A stretch of 46,985 nt of DNA from Bacteroidales bacterium UBA5507 (GCA_002426195.1 DIOT01000007.1:1-46985); one strand, 5' to 3'; shown: positions 9,478 through 17,990, counted from the stretch's first letter. The notes: a model not told the origin generated them from the sequence alone. Numbers and translations are program-made.

Positions 9478-10740
9478 CTATCTTAATAGAATTGATTTTT
9501 GCAATATAGAATGAGCCACGAATGCGCCCATTGAAAAGCAAGCTTGTAGTAAATAGCCTCCGGTGGGTGCATCCCAATTAACCATCTCGCCTATAGCATA
9601 CAGAAAGGAATGCTTCCTGAAAGAAAGATCTGAATTTAACTCCTGTATCGGAATACCGCCAACCACACTTATGCACTCATCAATCGGAGGCAGGGAATCT
9701 ATCGGAATCAGAACATGTTTGAGATTCCGGCAAAAAGAACGAGGATTCAGGTAATCTGATTTCGAAACAAAAGCCTTGATAACAGACAACTGAGGTCCAT
9801 CGAGGTGAAATATTTCTTTATATTCTGAAGGCTTGGTATTCTCATTAATCTTCCTTAACAGTGACTCCTCATTATTACGAGGTTTAAAGTCGATAATCAG
9901 CTCGCACTTCATACCAGTATCCAAGCATTGCCTGATTTCGGGAATCAATGGATATATCGCGGTTCCCTGCAGACCGGTTTCAGTTATGAGAGCCTCCCCC
10001 AAAACTTTCGGTCTTTTACTTCCGGCAACCGTTGATGTCACATTTTTCAGAGGTTTACCGGAATGATGCAATTTAATATTATCATTCCATGAAATATTAA
10101 TTCCGCAATTTGAGTGTTTGAACGGTAGAGTATTAACACCAATATTCTCAACTATTCTGGTCCAGGAGCCATCAGAACCTGTAATTTGCCAGGATGCACC
10201 GCCTAAAGCCAGAATAATATAATCAGGTTTATAAGTAACATGTCCCTTGTGAGGATTATGACCACTTTCTACTGCTGCGTGTCCCGGTTTATCAATACTA
10301 AATACTATTTCCCGTTCAGGCGATACACTTAACAGTGTATGGTTTGGGTAAAAGGTCACTCCCCTTCCGATAATGTTGGAAAAAATGGCCTTCAGGCAAT
10401 CTGAGGCGTTAAACTCTTTCTCAGGGAAAACCTTTCCACTACTACCTGTGAATGTTTTAATCCCCAGATCTAAAAGCCATTTGCGAAATGCCGTATTGTC
10501 AAACTCAGCTATAACTGGATCAAGGAATCCACTGGGATGATATTTCTGAATGAAATCAGAAGGATTTTCATCATGAGTTAAGTTTAAGCCACCTTTGCCT
10601 GCTACCAGGAACTTTTTTCCCGGACGCGAATTCCTATCAAAAAGTAACACATCGCAATGAGGAGCTAAAAACCATGCAGCCATCATTCCTGAAGGACCTG
10701 CACCGATAATTGCAACCTTTTTTCTTTGCTGAATTGACAT
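9478..10740 (-). CDS. NAD(P)/FAD-dependent oxidoreductase, HI0933/YhiN family
   Basis: 420 residues. The N-terminus has a canonical dinucleotide-binding fold (AIIGAGPSGMMAAW, residues 10-23), followed by the family signature KKFLVAGKGGLNLTH, and the protein ends with GEMVNWDAPTGGYLLQACFSMG, the C-terminal FAD-contact motif of HI0933-like flavoproteins. The family is structurally characterised but its physiological reaction is not settled; relatives include the PP_4765-like subgroup, which this may belong to. The start at 10740 gives a short lead into the Rossmann strand. It is a single gene with the same orientation as trxB but 179 bp apart, so probably separately transcribed. Confidence 0.88.
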   Translation of the reverse strand: MSIQQRKKVAIIGAGPSGMMAAWFLAPHCDVLLFDRNSRPGKKFLVAGKGGLNLTHDENPSDFIQKYHPSGFLDPVIAEFDNTAFRKWLLDLGIKTFTGSSGKVFPEKEFNASDCLKAIFSNIIGRGVTFYPNHTLLSVSPEREIVFSIDKPGHAAVESGHNPHKGHVTYKPDYIILALGGASWQITGSDGSWTRIVENIGVNTLPFKHSNCGINISWNDNIKLHHSGKPLKNVTSTVAGSKRPKVLGEALITETGLQGTAIYPLIPEIRQCLDTGMKCELIIDFKPRNNEESLLRKINENTKPSEYKEIFHLDGPQLSVIKAFVSKSDYLNPRSFCRNLKHVLIPIDSLPPIDECISVVGGIPIQELNSDLSFRKHSFLYAIGEMVNWDAPTGGYLLQACFSMGAFVAHSILQKSILLR

Positions 10741-10881
10741 GCAATCAATTTTATGAATTACTATTTTTGAAAGCGAAATTTGTGCTCAAAATTACAATAT
10801 AACTTCAACGTCAGGTGTGAGAATAATCAACAGGTTGATTGAACTTTGAATTTTCAATAAGTGTTTTAAAAACTAAAAGCT

Positions 10882-11382
10882 ATGGCATTAATAACTAAAC
10901 TTGCAATAAACCTGTGGTTTGAGACCCGGGCTGAGGAAGCTGCTAATTTCTATTGCAGTATTTTCAAAAATTCATCTATTGGTGCAATATCCCGGTATGG
11001 AAAAGAAGGTTACGAATTCCATCATATGCCCGAAGGTTCCGTGATGACAATAGAATTCTTTATTGATGGTATCAGATTTATAGCATTAAACGGTGGACCA
11101 TATGTTAAATTCAACGAGTCGATATCATTTGTTGTTAACTGCCTGAATGAAGCAGAGCTCGACTATTACTGGGACAAATTAACGGAAGGAGGCGATCCTG
11201 AAGCACAACAATGTGGGTGGTTAAAAGACAAGTACGGCGTTTCGTGGCAGGTAACCCCTGATATATTGAGTGAATGGATGACCGATCCTGATAAAGAAAA
11301 AGTATCAAGAGTAAGCCAGGCACTCTTCCCAATGAAAAAGCTCGACTGGAAAAAGCTGGAAGATGCATATAATGGAGTATGA
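10882..11382 (+). CDS. PhnB-like VOC-superfamily protein
   Basis: A 166-residue protein of the PhnB-like (3-dmu-9_3-mt) family in the vicinal-oxygen-chelate fold. Typical features are the start with NLWFETRAEEAANFYCSIF, the SVMTIEFFIDG strand, the ALNGGP turn, the ISFVVNC strand, and the ending CGWLKDKYGVSWQVTP. Members are often annotated as 3-demethylubiquinone methyltransferase-like, but they lack methyltransferase motifs and no reaction can be assigned. It is a single gene ending in a strong terminator shared with the tRNA on the opposite strand. Confidence 0.88.
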   Translation: MALITKLAINLWFETRAEEAANFYCSIFKNSSIGAISRYGKEGYEFHHMPEGSVMTIEFFIDGIRFIALNGGPYVKFNESISFVVNCLNEAELDYYWDKLTEGGDPEAQQCGWLKDKYGVSWQVTPDILSEWMTDPDKEKVSRVSQALFPMKKLDWKKLEDAYNGV

Positions 11383-11419
11383 TGAGAAAGACCTGATAAT
11401 TCAGGGATAATTAAAAAAT

Positions 11420-11450
11420 AAAGAGCACTTAACTGATGTAAGTGCTCTTT
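11420..11450. terminator. Strong bidirectional terminator
   Basis: A perfect 12-bp stem AAAGAGCACTTA/TAAGTGCTCTTT with a 7-base loop, flanked by A and T runs on either side. It separates the PhnB-like gene (plus) from tRNA-Pro (minus). Confidence 0.85.
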
Positions 11451-11456
11451 AAGATC

Positions 11457-11533
11457 TGGTCGGAGTGGTCAGACTCGAACTGACGACCACTTGCACCCCA
11501 TGCAAGTACGCTAGCCAACTGCGCCACACCCCG
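11457..11533 (-). tRNA. tRNA-Pro(GGG), CCA end encoded
   Basis: The minus strand folds into a 77-nt cloverleaf: 7-bp acceptor stem CGGGGTG/CACTCCG (one G-U), D stem GCGC/GCGT, anticodon stem CTTGC/GCAAG with loop ATGGGGT, and T arm with TTCGAGT. U33 is followed by anticodon GGG (34-36) and G37. The C1-G72 pair and discriminator A73 are identity features of bacterial tRNA-Pro, and G37 is usual for proline tRNAs. CCA is genomically encoded. Confidence 0.93.
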
Positions 11534-11593
11534 AAGAGGCCACAAAATTACAAAATTTTGGAATTAAATTAATGTGGCCGGAAATTTAATCAA

Positions 11594-11619
11594 TAAAAAA
11601 ACCGGATAATCTTCCGGTT
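11594..11619 (-). terminator. Terminator of the sigma/TPR operon
   Basis: Stem AACCGGA/TCCGGTT (7 bp, 6-base loop). On the minus strand it is followed by a T run, about 35 bp after the TPR gene stop at 11654. Confidence 0.75.
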
Positions 11620-11653
11620 CTTTTATTATATCAATGATCCTACGGTGGGGTTG

Positions 11654-12412
11654 TTACTTTCGACCTAGCTTTTCCAGAATCCTTTCAGCTTCTTTTTGAT
11701 GGTAGTTGTTTGGGTCGACCGCTATTTTTCTAAAATGTTCGACGGCAGAGTCAATCTGCTCGTCTTTTAAGTAGCACAATCCTAAGTACCACTCAGCATG
11801 TTCAATATAAAGGTTATCCTTATCTTCAACGATATACTTGAATGCCATTGTAGCATCGTCAATTCTATCAGTTTCGATATAGGAGATCCCGTTATAGAAC
11901 CAGACTGCCATGTTAGAAGGGTCGTTATCCAGAATTTCTGCGAAAAGTAGGGAAGCTCCCTGGAAATCTTTTTGCTGGAATTTCAGAACAGCCTCAACTA
12001 AATTGGCATTGCCAGAACGCGTTAGTTCAATGGTTTTATCTGAGTCGTAGTACATGCTGAAAAGTTTTTCAGGCGTGTATGATCGCTGCTGAGTAAACAA
12101 AAGAGAACCGCCAATTAACATCAGGACTGCAATCGTAGCAGCAACGGCTAATTGCCATTTCTGCGGATGGAACCTTACTATTCTCGGCGTTCTTTCTTGC
12201 TTTGACTCGTCTATTACACTAACAAGCTTGCGCCGAAACTCAACAATATCTTCATCGAGAAGGATACTGTCGAGATCTTTATCAAGCTTTAGTTCATTCG
12301 ACAATTCAGTATTGAATTGAAGTTCTTTACTGAACCATCGCAGTTCATCCTCATTCATTTCCCCGGCAATAAATCTGTCGATAAGCTGGGAATACTTGAG
12401 TTTTTTAGTCAT
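11654..12412 (-). CDS. Single-pass membrane TPR protein paired with an ECF sigma factor (candidate anti-sigma)
   Basis: 252 residues from the start chosen here. The layout is an N-terminal cytoplasmic helical part (1-80), one transmembrane segment (about 86-106, LAVAATIAVLMLIGG), then a C-terminal TPR-like region (about 140-245) including AVWFYNGISYIETDRIDDA and WYLGLCYLKDEQIDSA. I prefer the ATG at 12412 because it overlaps the sigma stop codon by 8 bp, as expected for translational coupling; an in-frame ATG at 12442 would add 10 residues. No zinc-binding anti-sigma motif is seen. Its position after an ECF sigma gene and its topology suggest a membrane-held regulator of that sigma factor, but this is inference. 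Confidence 0.8.
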   Translation of the reverse strand: MTKKLKYSQLIDRFIAGEMNEDELRWFSKELQFNTELSNELKLDKDLDSILLDEDIVEFRRKLVSVIDESKQERTPRIVRFHPQKWQLAVAATIAVLMLIGGSLLFTQQRSYTPEKLFSMYYDSDKTIELTRSGNANLVEAVLKFQQKDFQGASLLFAEILDNDPSNMAVWFYNGISYIETDRIDDATMAFKYIVEDKDNLYIEHAEWYLGLCYLKDEQIDSAVEHFRKIAVDPNNYHQKEAERILEKLGRK

Positions 12413-12986
12413 TGGACAGGAATTTTTGGCACTTCGGATCATTGATAATTCTCTTTTTTAATTCCTCTTTACAAAGGTATTTTCGTGTTTTTGCATATTT
12501 TTCATTCTTAAATCCCATCTCTTGAGCTATAGCTTTCGAAGACATTTTCTTCATAAAAAGAATTAATACCTTTTGACAATCATTAGAGAGTGTTAGAAAA
12601 TGTTGTTGATACAACCTTAACTTTTCAATCTCTGCTTCGTTTCGTTCACTTATTTCATGCTCGTCAAAGACAAAATACCCTTCAGAATCAGCAAACACGT
12701 CTTCCATTTGCATTTTCTTGCTAAGCTTTTGCAGCCATAGGTTTCTGCTAACAGAATATAAATAAGTACGAAAAGAACATGTCAGTTCAAGCTCATTAGC
12801 TTTAATCTTCTTATATATCACAAGCAAGCTGTCCTGAAAAAGATCCTCAGCATCTTCTTCATTTCCGTTATTGCTTGATACCATGAATAATATCATGGGA
12901 AACAACTTCTGATATATATACTTGATGATGTAATCACTTCTTAGTCTCAAACCTTCAATGATTGCTTCATCAGAATAATGTATCAT
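12405..12986 (-). CDS. ECF-family RNA polymerase sigma factor
   Basis: 193 residues with the two-domain layout of extracytoplasmic-function sigma factors. Region 2 spans about 20-90, with EEDAEDLFQDSLLVIYKKI as the core-binding and -10 recognition helices. Region 4 spans about 125-180, with LSNDCQKVLILFMKKMSSKAI and a helix-turn-helix. Regions 1.1 and 3 are absent. It is the first gene of a two-gene operon with the membrane TPR protein. Just upstream is the motif GTATTACCTTTTC, which recurs facing the other way toward the divergent secreted-protein gene, suggesting autoregulation. Confidence 0.9.
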   Translation of the reverse strand: MIHYSDEAIIEGLRLRSDYIIKYIYQKLFPMILFMVSSNNGNEEDAEDLFQDSLLVIYKKIKANELELTCSFRTYLYSVSRNLWLQKLSKKMQMEDVFADSEGYFVFDEHEISERNEAEIEKLRLYQQHFLTLSNDCQKVLILFMKKMSSKAIAQEMGFKNEKYAKTRKYLCKEELKKRIINDPKCQKFLSND

Positions 12987-13005
12987 AACTTTATCCGTTT
13001 TCTTC

Positions 13006-13018
13006 GAAAAGGTAATAC
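13006..13018 (-). promoter_or_regulatory. TATTACCTTTTC motif facing the sigma gene
   Basis: On the minus strand GTATTACCTTTTC ends 19 bp before the sigma-factor ATG. The same 13 bp occurs on the plus strand at 13153-13165, so the two form divergent copies; a promoter or operator role is inferred. Confidence 0.5.
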
Positions 13019-13050
13019 GCTTTTTTGAACTTTTTTTACTTTATTTTTCT

Positions 13051-13065
13051 TCGACCCCCCGTCGA
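13051..13065. repeat. GC-rich inverted repeat TCGAC-C5-GTCGA
   Basis: A perfect 5-bp inverted repeat around five cytosines. It is the only GC-rich patch in an otherwise very AT-rich 356-bp divergent intergenic region (12987-13342), so it is a candidate operator. Confidence 0.4.
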
Positions 13066-13076
13066 TAACATTTTTC

Positions 13077-13088
13077 TATTACCTTATC
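13077..13088 (+). promoter_or_regulatory. TATTACCTTATC motif, second copy
   Basis: A near-identical copy preceded by CATTTTTC. It shares about 20 bp of similarity with the copy at 13153 and lies about 77 bp (about seven helical turns) before it. Confidence 0.4.
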
Positions 13089-13152
13089 TTACTGTTTTCC
13101 AAGTAGTTAATATAATATAAAGAAAAAATATTCTAAAAATATGTCATTTTCG

Positions 13153-13165
13153 GTATTACCTTTTC
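13153..13165 (+). promoter_or_regulatory. TATTACCTTTTC motif facing the T9SS-exported protein
   Basis: GTATTACCTTTTC, preceded by CATTTTCG, is oriented toward the gene at 13343. If it is a promoter it leaves a 5' leader of about 170 nt, in which I see no gene. It is identical to the motif in front of the sigma gene. Confidence 0.45.
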
Positions 13166-13342
13166 AGGTTTTCCCGATTAATGAATGTAAAGATATTTCT
13201 TTTCAATAATAGTTGCTAAAAGGAAGAGAAAAAAATGAAGTATAGTTGAGTCTATTAGCGGTTAAGTTTATCCGAAAAGAAAATATATAAGACCTTTTAT
13301 ATTTACCAAACATAAAAACAGTTATTTAAACCTCTTTCAACC

Positions 13343-14551
13343 ATGAAAAAAAGAACTACTTACTTATTACTTGCTTTTATTTCAGCTTTCTTGCTGAATA
13401 GCCGGGTTTTCGCCAACCAACCAATAGATGGTACAGTTTCTTATCATTATAACTTATCTAAACCTGTTCCATCAGTTACAGTTGAGTTGTATACTAGTAA
13501 TGGTGTAAAAATTGATGAAACCACAACCGATAATCTGGGGCAATATACTTTTAGTGATGTTCCTACAGGTACATACGTTATTAAAGGCGTCTATACTTCT
13601 ATTGAACCGGGAGGCTTTGACCTGGGAGATGCTGCGGATATTCTCTTATATGCACTAAGAATCAAAACTCCAAGCGAAATCCAGAAACTTGCATCAGATC
13701 TTAACCATAATAATAAGGTAGACCTTATGGATTTTGCATTATGGTTTATGAACTGGAATGACAGCTTCGATCCAGAATGGGTATTTGAAAACATAACCAT
13801 CACTCACGACGGTACAAAAACAAATGTTCCCACTATCAGCGGTTCAAGTTCAGGTGATGTTAATGGTACTTTTGTTCCATCACAAAGAAATGAACCTGCA
13901 ATTGAGGTTCAGTACGTTGAACAACGTTTCACTGAAAATTTCAGTTTGCCTGTTTATGCAAAAGACCTGACTTCTGCTTCGGCAATGGGTCTTGTAATTG
14001 ACTACCCTGATTTCATTAATGTTACTGACGTTACTTCTCCTTTGGGCAATTTTATTGACCTGAGGATTGAAAACAATCAGATAGTTGCTTCCTGGGTGAA
14101 TGATAATTTTGAAGACATGGCTATTGATCCTTCACAGCCTGTTGCATTGATATCAGGCTCGGTTAACAGTAAGTATAACGGCAGTGATATTAAATTAGAG
14201 CTTAGCAATAAGAGCCATTTCCTAAAAAGCGGAGAAGCTGTGAGACCGGCATTCGCAGTTCCTTATCTCTCAATTGCAAATAATGATTTCATTAGTCATA
14301 GTTATCCAAACCCGGCCAATGATGTTACCACAATTTATTTTGAATTACCTTATGATACAGAAGCCAGCTTAAGTATTTATAACTTAACCGGACAGCTTGT
14401 TAAAACAGTATTCAATGAGCGACTGAGTGCAGGTCAGCATTCAGTTGAAATACCAGTTTCCGATTTAAAAGATGGTATTTACCTCTATAATCTGAAGTCG
14501 GAAAATGGTGCTAAAATAAACCAGACTAAGAGACTTGTTGTGGTACATTAA
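13343..14551 (+). CDS. Secreted protein with dockerin-like and cohesin-like regions and a T9SS sorting domain
   Basis: 402 residues. A signal peptide (1-24) has a likely cleavage after VFA. Next is a carboxypeptidase-regulatory-like beta domain (about 27-85: VTVELYTSNG, DNLGQYTFSDVPTGTY). A dockerin-like segment follows (about 92-140) with two DxxD-type helices around LGDAADILLYAL and HNNKVDLMDFALW, then a spacer with GDVNGTF. A cohesin-like beta domain follows (about 186-310: NFSLPVYAKDLTSASAMGLVIDY). The end is a type IX secretion type A sorting domain (SYPNPANDVTT near 320 to the C-terminus). The protein is expected to be exported and surface-attached or released. Its position suggests control by the divergent sigma factor. 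The ligand is unknown. Confidence 0.85.
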   Translation: MKKRTTYLLLAFISAFLLNSRVFANQPIDGTVSYHYNLSKPVPSVTVELYTSNGVKIDETTTDNLGQYTFSDVPTGTYVIKGVYTSIEPGGFDLGDAADILLYALRIKTPSEIQKLASDLNHNNKVDLMDFALWFMNWNDSFDPEWVFENITITHDGTKTNVPTISGSSSGDVNGTFVPSQRNEPAIEVQYVEQRFTENFSLPVYAKDLTSASAMGLVIDYPDFINVTDVTSPLGNFIDLRIENNQIVASWVNDNFEDMAIDPSQPVALISGSVNSKYNGSDIKLELSNKSHFLKSGEAVRPAFAVPYLSIANNDFISHSYPNPANDVTTIYFELPYDTEASLSIYNLTGQLVKTVFNERLSAGQHSVEIPVSDLKDGIYLYNLKSENGAKINQTKRLVVVH

Positions 14552-14569
14552 TATTAGGAGGTTTTGACT

Positions 14570-14596
14570 AAAAAGGGGCTTTATGCCCCTTTTTTT
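14570..14596 (+). terminator. Rho-independent terminator after the T9SS protein gene
   Basis: Stem AAAAGGGGC/GCCCCTTTT with loop TTTAT and a trailing T tract, 19 bp after the stop codon. It separates this gene transcriptionally from the CHAT gene. Confidence 0.9.
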
Positions 14597-14624
14597 ATAT
14601 TATCCAAACTGAAAAATTAATCGC

Positions 14625-14632
14625 TATTTTTG
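14625..14632 (+). promoter_or_regulatory. Putative -7 element of the TPR-CHAT gene
   Basis: TATTTTTG matches TAnnTTTG and lies 19 bp before the ATG at 14652. No clear -33 TTTG is present. It suggests that the CHAT gene has its own promoter after the preceding terminator. Confidence 0.45.
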
Positions 14633-14651
14633 TAAGATTATTTTTTCGGGC

Positions 14652-17600
14652 ATGACCTTCAAGACATTTCCACTCCACCATTCAATACAAAAGGTGCTGT
14701 TTATTGCACTTACTATCTCACTCTTGTTCTCATGCAGTCAAAATGTAAAGATCAAAGAAAAGCAATCCATTGTTGATTCAATTCCTCTAAAAACTATAAG
14801 TACAGGAGATTCGTTATTTAAACTTGCATTATACGACCAGTCAATAACTGTCTATTCAGAAGCTCTGAAGACCGGTGAAAAGTCATTATCCATTGATCAG
14901 AAGATAACGCTAATCCTCAAGATAGCTGAGAATTACAGAGTGATAGGTAACACTGAAAAAGCTATTGCTAAAATTGCTGAAGCTGAAAAATTAATACTTC
15001 AGAATAAAAAATATAGATATCTATATGGTGATTTGCTCCACAAAAAAGGATTGATTCTTAATGATCAAGGTTATTTTGATAGTGCAATTGTCGCCCTAAA
15101 TTCAAGTATACGGGAAAAAACAATAATTAATGGAACTAATGATACTACACAGGCCTTAACATACAATTCTTTGGGTGTATCTTATTTTTTTAAAACTGAC
15201 TATGACAGTGCATTAAAGTATTACACGCGAGCTTATGAATTATTAGCAAGCAGAATAAATTTTAATGATGCTGATCTGGCGATGGTCTTGCAAAATATTG
15301 GAATAATCAATGCACAAAAGGGTCAGTACGATAAAGCTGAAGAAGCATTCGCAAATTCATTGGAGGTATATGAAAAATTATTAACTCCCTACGATCCTGA
15401 ACTATCAAGAATAACATTAAATGTTGGTCGGTTAAAGGCAATCATGAATAAGGACCATGAAGCCCTCGCTCTTTATAATAGAGCCGAGGAAATTCTACTT
15501 AAGACTTCTGCAGACTATCCTATCTTAATTTACATTTATTCTAACAAAGGTCAAACCTATGTTCACCTTGCCGATTATGAGAAGGCACTGATATATTTTA
15601 ATAAGGCCCTTGCTCTCGCCCAGGCTTCAATGGATCCAAAGCATCCACAAATATTATCACTGAATATGAATATTGGTTATGTATATGAACAAAAGAAAGA
15701 TTATAAAAATGCTTTGAATTATTATCTTGCTAGTTTACCGGCTGATCCTAATAGTCAGGCATCAGTTAAAACATATGCCAACCTTGCCAGTTTATACAAT
15801 TCTCTGAAAGATACCCGCAAAGCAGATGAGTATTACAGAAAAGCCCTTGACCTCGCTGTTAGATATTATGGACCAGACCATCCCGAAACAGGACTCCTTT
15901 ATACCAGATATGGGTATTTTCTGTTATTTGATCCGGTTAAAAATGATGAACTGAGCTATTTCAATAAAGCTTTGGAGATAAGTCTAAAGAATTTTGGCAA
16001 AAAAAGCCGCGAAGTATCAAATAATTATATGCATATCGGTAGCTACTACTTTACTCATAATAAACTTAATGAATCGCTAAAGTATTATCAGGCTGCGATT
16101 AACGCTATCATACCTGATTATAATAATACAGATATATACAGCAATCCGGTTATTAAGAATTCAGATGCAGACAAATATATACTCAATGCACTTAATGGGA
16201 AAGGAGAGGCACTGAGTATGGCTGGTTCAGACAAAGCCTTAAAACATTCACTAGAAACTTATAAACTATCAATAAAGGTTATTGACAATCTTAGATCAGC
16301 CTTCCAGGATGAAGAAAGTAAACTTATGATCGCTGAGTTATCTAATAAAACCTTCCAGAAAACAGTTGACGTTGGGATACAATTATATAATACGACTCAC
16401 AACAAGAACTATCTTGAGGAAGCATTCAGATTTGCAGATAAAAGTCAATCATCTGTCCTGATCAGGTCAATTCATGATGTTGAATCGCAACATTTCACTA
16501 AGATCCCAACTAAAGTTCTAAATCTTGAAAAAAAGCTTAAACTCAACATAAGCACCTTCAGAAGATTGATTTATGAGGAACATCAGAAGTCAAATCCTGA
16601 TGCTAATCTTATAAGTTCATGGGAATCAAAAGTTTTTGAGAATACAGTAAGGTATGATAGTCTTGCAGGATTCCTTGAAAAAAGTTATCCGGATTATTAC
16701 AAACTTAAATATACTGAACCAACAGTAGATGTTGCTGTAATACAAAAGTCACTCGAAAACGATCGGGTTCTTATTGAATATATGCTTTGTGACAGCACTG
16801 TAAACATATTTGCGATCAGTAATAAAAGTATACAAATCTTTAAAGAAAACATTGACTCCACATTCTTTAAAGATCTGAGAACCGTAGTATCATCGACTAA
16901 TAATAGTTCAATGTTCAGTGTCAATGAGAAAGATTATAAAAACTATGCTATTGCTGCTCACAGGCTATATAACAAACTACTACTTCCAGTTAGTAAACAA
17001 TACTCACAAAAGAAAATAACCATAATACCTGATGGTGAGATGGGATACCTGTCGTTTGATTTGCTATTGACAAAACTCCCTGACACAAATAATATGGATT
17101 TCAGAGGTTTACACTATTTAATAAATGATAAAATAGTTAGTTACAGCACATCAGCTATACTTCAGTTTTCAGAATTCAGGAAAAGGCAAAGAAAAGCAAC
17201 AAAGAACTTTTTAGCAGTTGCCCCAAGTTATGAAAACACTAAATCGTCGAAGGAGCCATTGTCATTTATCGATGAAAATGGAAATAAAACCTACCTACTT
17301 CCGATTCCGGGTGTTGAAAATGAAATTGAGGGAATAGACAAAGCATTTTCAATTACTAAAATAAAGGGAGAAAAAGCAACCGAGAACAAATTCAAAAACA
17401 TTGCCGGAGATTACAATATATTGCACCTGGCAATGCATACGCTTGTCAATAACAGCCAGCCAATGCTGTCAAAACTGGTTTTTTATCAGAATAATGATAC
17501 AGTTGAAGATGGATTGCTGAACACTTATGAATTATTTGGTATGGATTTGAATGCAGGGCTTGCTGTTCTGAGTGCTTGCAATACCGGTACCGGAAAGCTA

Positions 17601-17990
17601 CTTGAAGGAGAAGGCATAATGAACCTGGCCAGAGGTTTTATTTATGCCGGAGTACCAGCTATAGTTATGACCATGTGGTCGGTTGATGACCAATCCAGTT
17701 CTGATATTGTAAATAGCTTTTATAAATATTTACGTGAAGGTATGCCAAAGGATGAAGCTCTGCGACAGGCCAAATTAGATTTTCTGGCAGAAAAAGATCC
17801 TTTAAGATCACATCCTTTCTATTGGGCTGCTTATATCAATGTTGGTGATAATGTCCCAATGAAATTCAGGAACAGCCTGTTAACAAGTATATTAATCGGC
17901 CTCTCTCTTGTACTCCTGATAGGAGGATACCGAGTCTATCACAAAAGGAAAGTACGACGTAAACTGGTAACTGAGAAACAAACGGCTTGA
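14652..17990 (+). CDS. TPR-CHAT protein: lipoprotein with caspase-like protease domain
   Basis: 1112 residues. The N-terminus has a lipoprotein signal ending in LLFSC (Cys28). About ten tetratricopeptide-like repeats follow (about 55-500, e.g. ALTYNSLGVSYFFKTDYDSA and IYSNKGQTYVHLADYEKAL), then a helical linker and a CHAT domain (about 700-1066). The predicted catalytic pair is intact: His929 in LHLAMHT and Cys976 in LSACNTG. After the domain is one hydrophobic segment (about 1078-1098) and a basic tail. Lipidation at the N-terminus plus a C-terminal membrane anchor would place repeats and protease in the periplasm, with the basic tail cytoplasmic. CHAT proteins are cysteine proteases related to caspases and separase. 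Substrate and trigger are unknown. Confidence 0.9.
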   Translation: MTFKTFPLHHSIQKVLFIALTISLLFSCSQNVKIKEKQSIVDSIPLKTISTGDSLFKLALYDQSITVYSEALKTGEKSLSIDQKITLILKIAENYRVIGNTEKAIAKIAEAEKLILQNKKYRYLYGDLLHKKGLILNDQGYFDSAIVALNSSIREKTIINGTNDTTQALTYNSLGVSYFFKTDYDSALKYYTRAYELLASRINFNDADLAMVLQNIGIINAQKGQYDKAEEAFANSLEVYEKLLTPYDPELSRITLNVGRLKAIMNKDHEALALYNRAEEILLKTSADYPILIYIYSNKGQTYVHLADYEKALIYFNKALALAQASMDPKHPQILSLNMNIGYVYEQKKDYKNALNYYLASLPADPNSQASVKTYANLASLYNSLKDTRKADEYYRKALDLAVRYYGPDHPETGLLYTRYGYFLLFDPVKNDELSYFNKALEISLKNFGKKSREVSNNYMHIGSYYFTHNKLNESLKYYQAAINAIIPDYNNTDIYSNPVIKNSDADKYILNALNGKGEALSMAGSDKALKHSLETYKLSIKVIDNLRSAFQDEESKLMIAELSNKTFQKTVDVGIQLYNTTHNKNYLEEAFRFADKSQSSVLIRSIHDVESQHFTKIPTKVLNLEKKLKLNISTFRRLIYEEHQKSNPDANLISSWESKVFENTVRYDSLAGFLEKSYPDYYKLKYTEPTVDVAVIQKSLENDRVLIEYMLCDSTVNIFAISNKSIQIFKENIDSTFFKDLRTVVSSTNNSSMFSVNEKDYKNYAIAAHRLYNKLLLPVSKQYSQKKITIIPDGEMGYLSFDLLLTKLPDTNNMDFRGLHYLINDKIVSYSTSAILQFSEFRKRQRKATKNFLAVAPSYENTKSSKEPLSFIDENGNKTYLLPIPGVENEIEGIDKAFSITKIKGEKATENKFKNIAGDYNILHLAMHTLVNNSQPMLSKLVFYQNNDTVEDGLLNTYELFGMDLNAGLAVLSACNTGTGKLLEGEGIMNLARGFIYAGVPAIVMTMWSVDDQSSSDIVNSFYKYLREGMPKDEALRQAKLDFLAEKDPLRSHPFYWAAYINVGDNVPMKFRNSLLTSILIGLSLVLLIGGYRVYHKRKVRRKLVTEKQTA

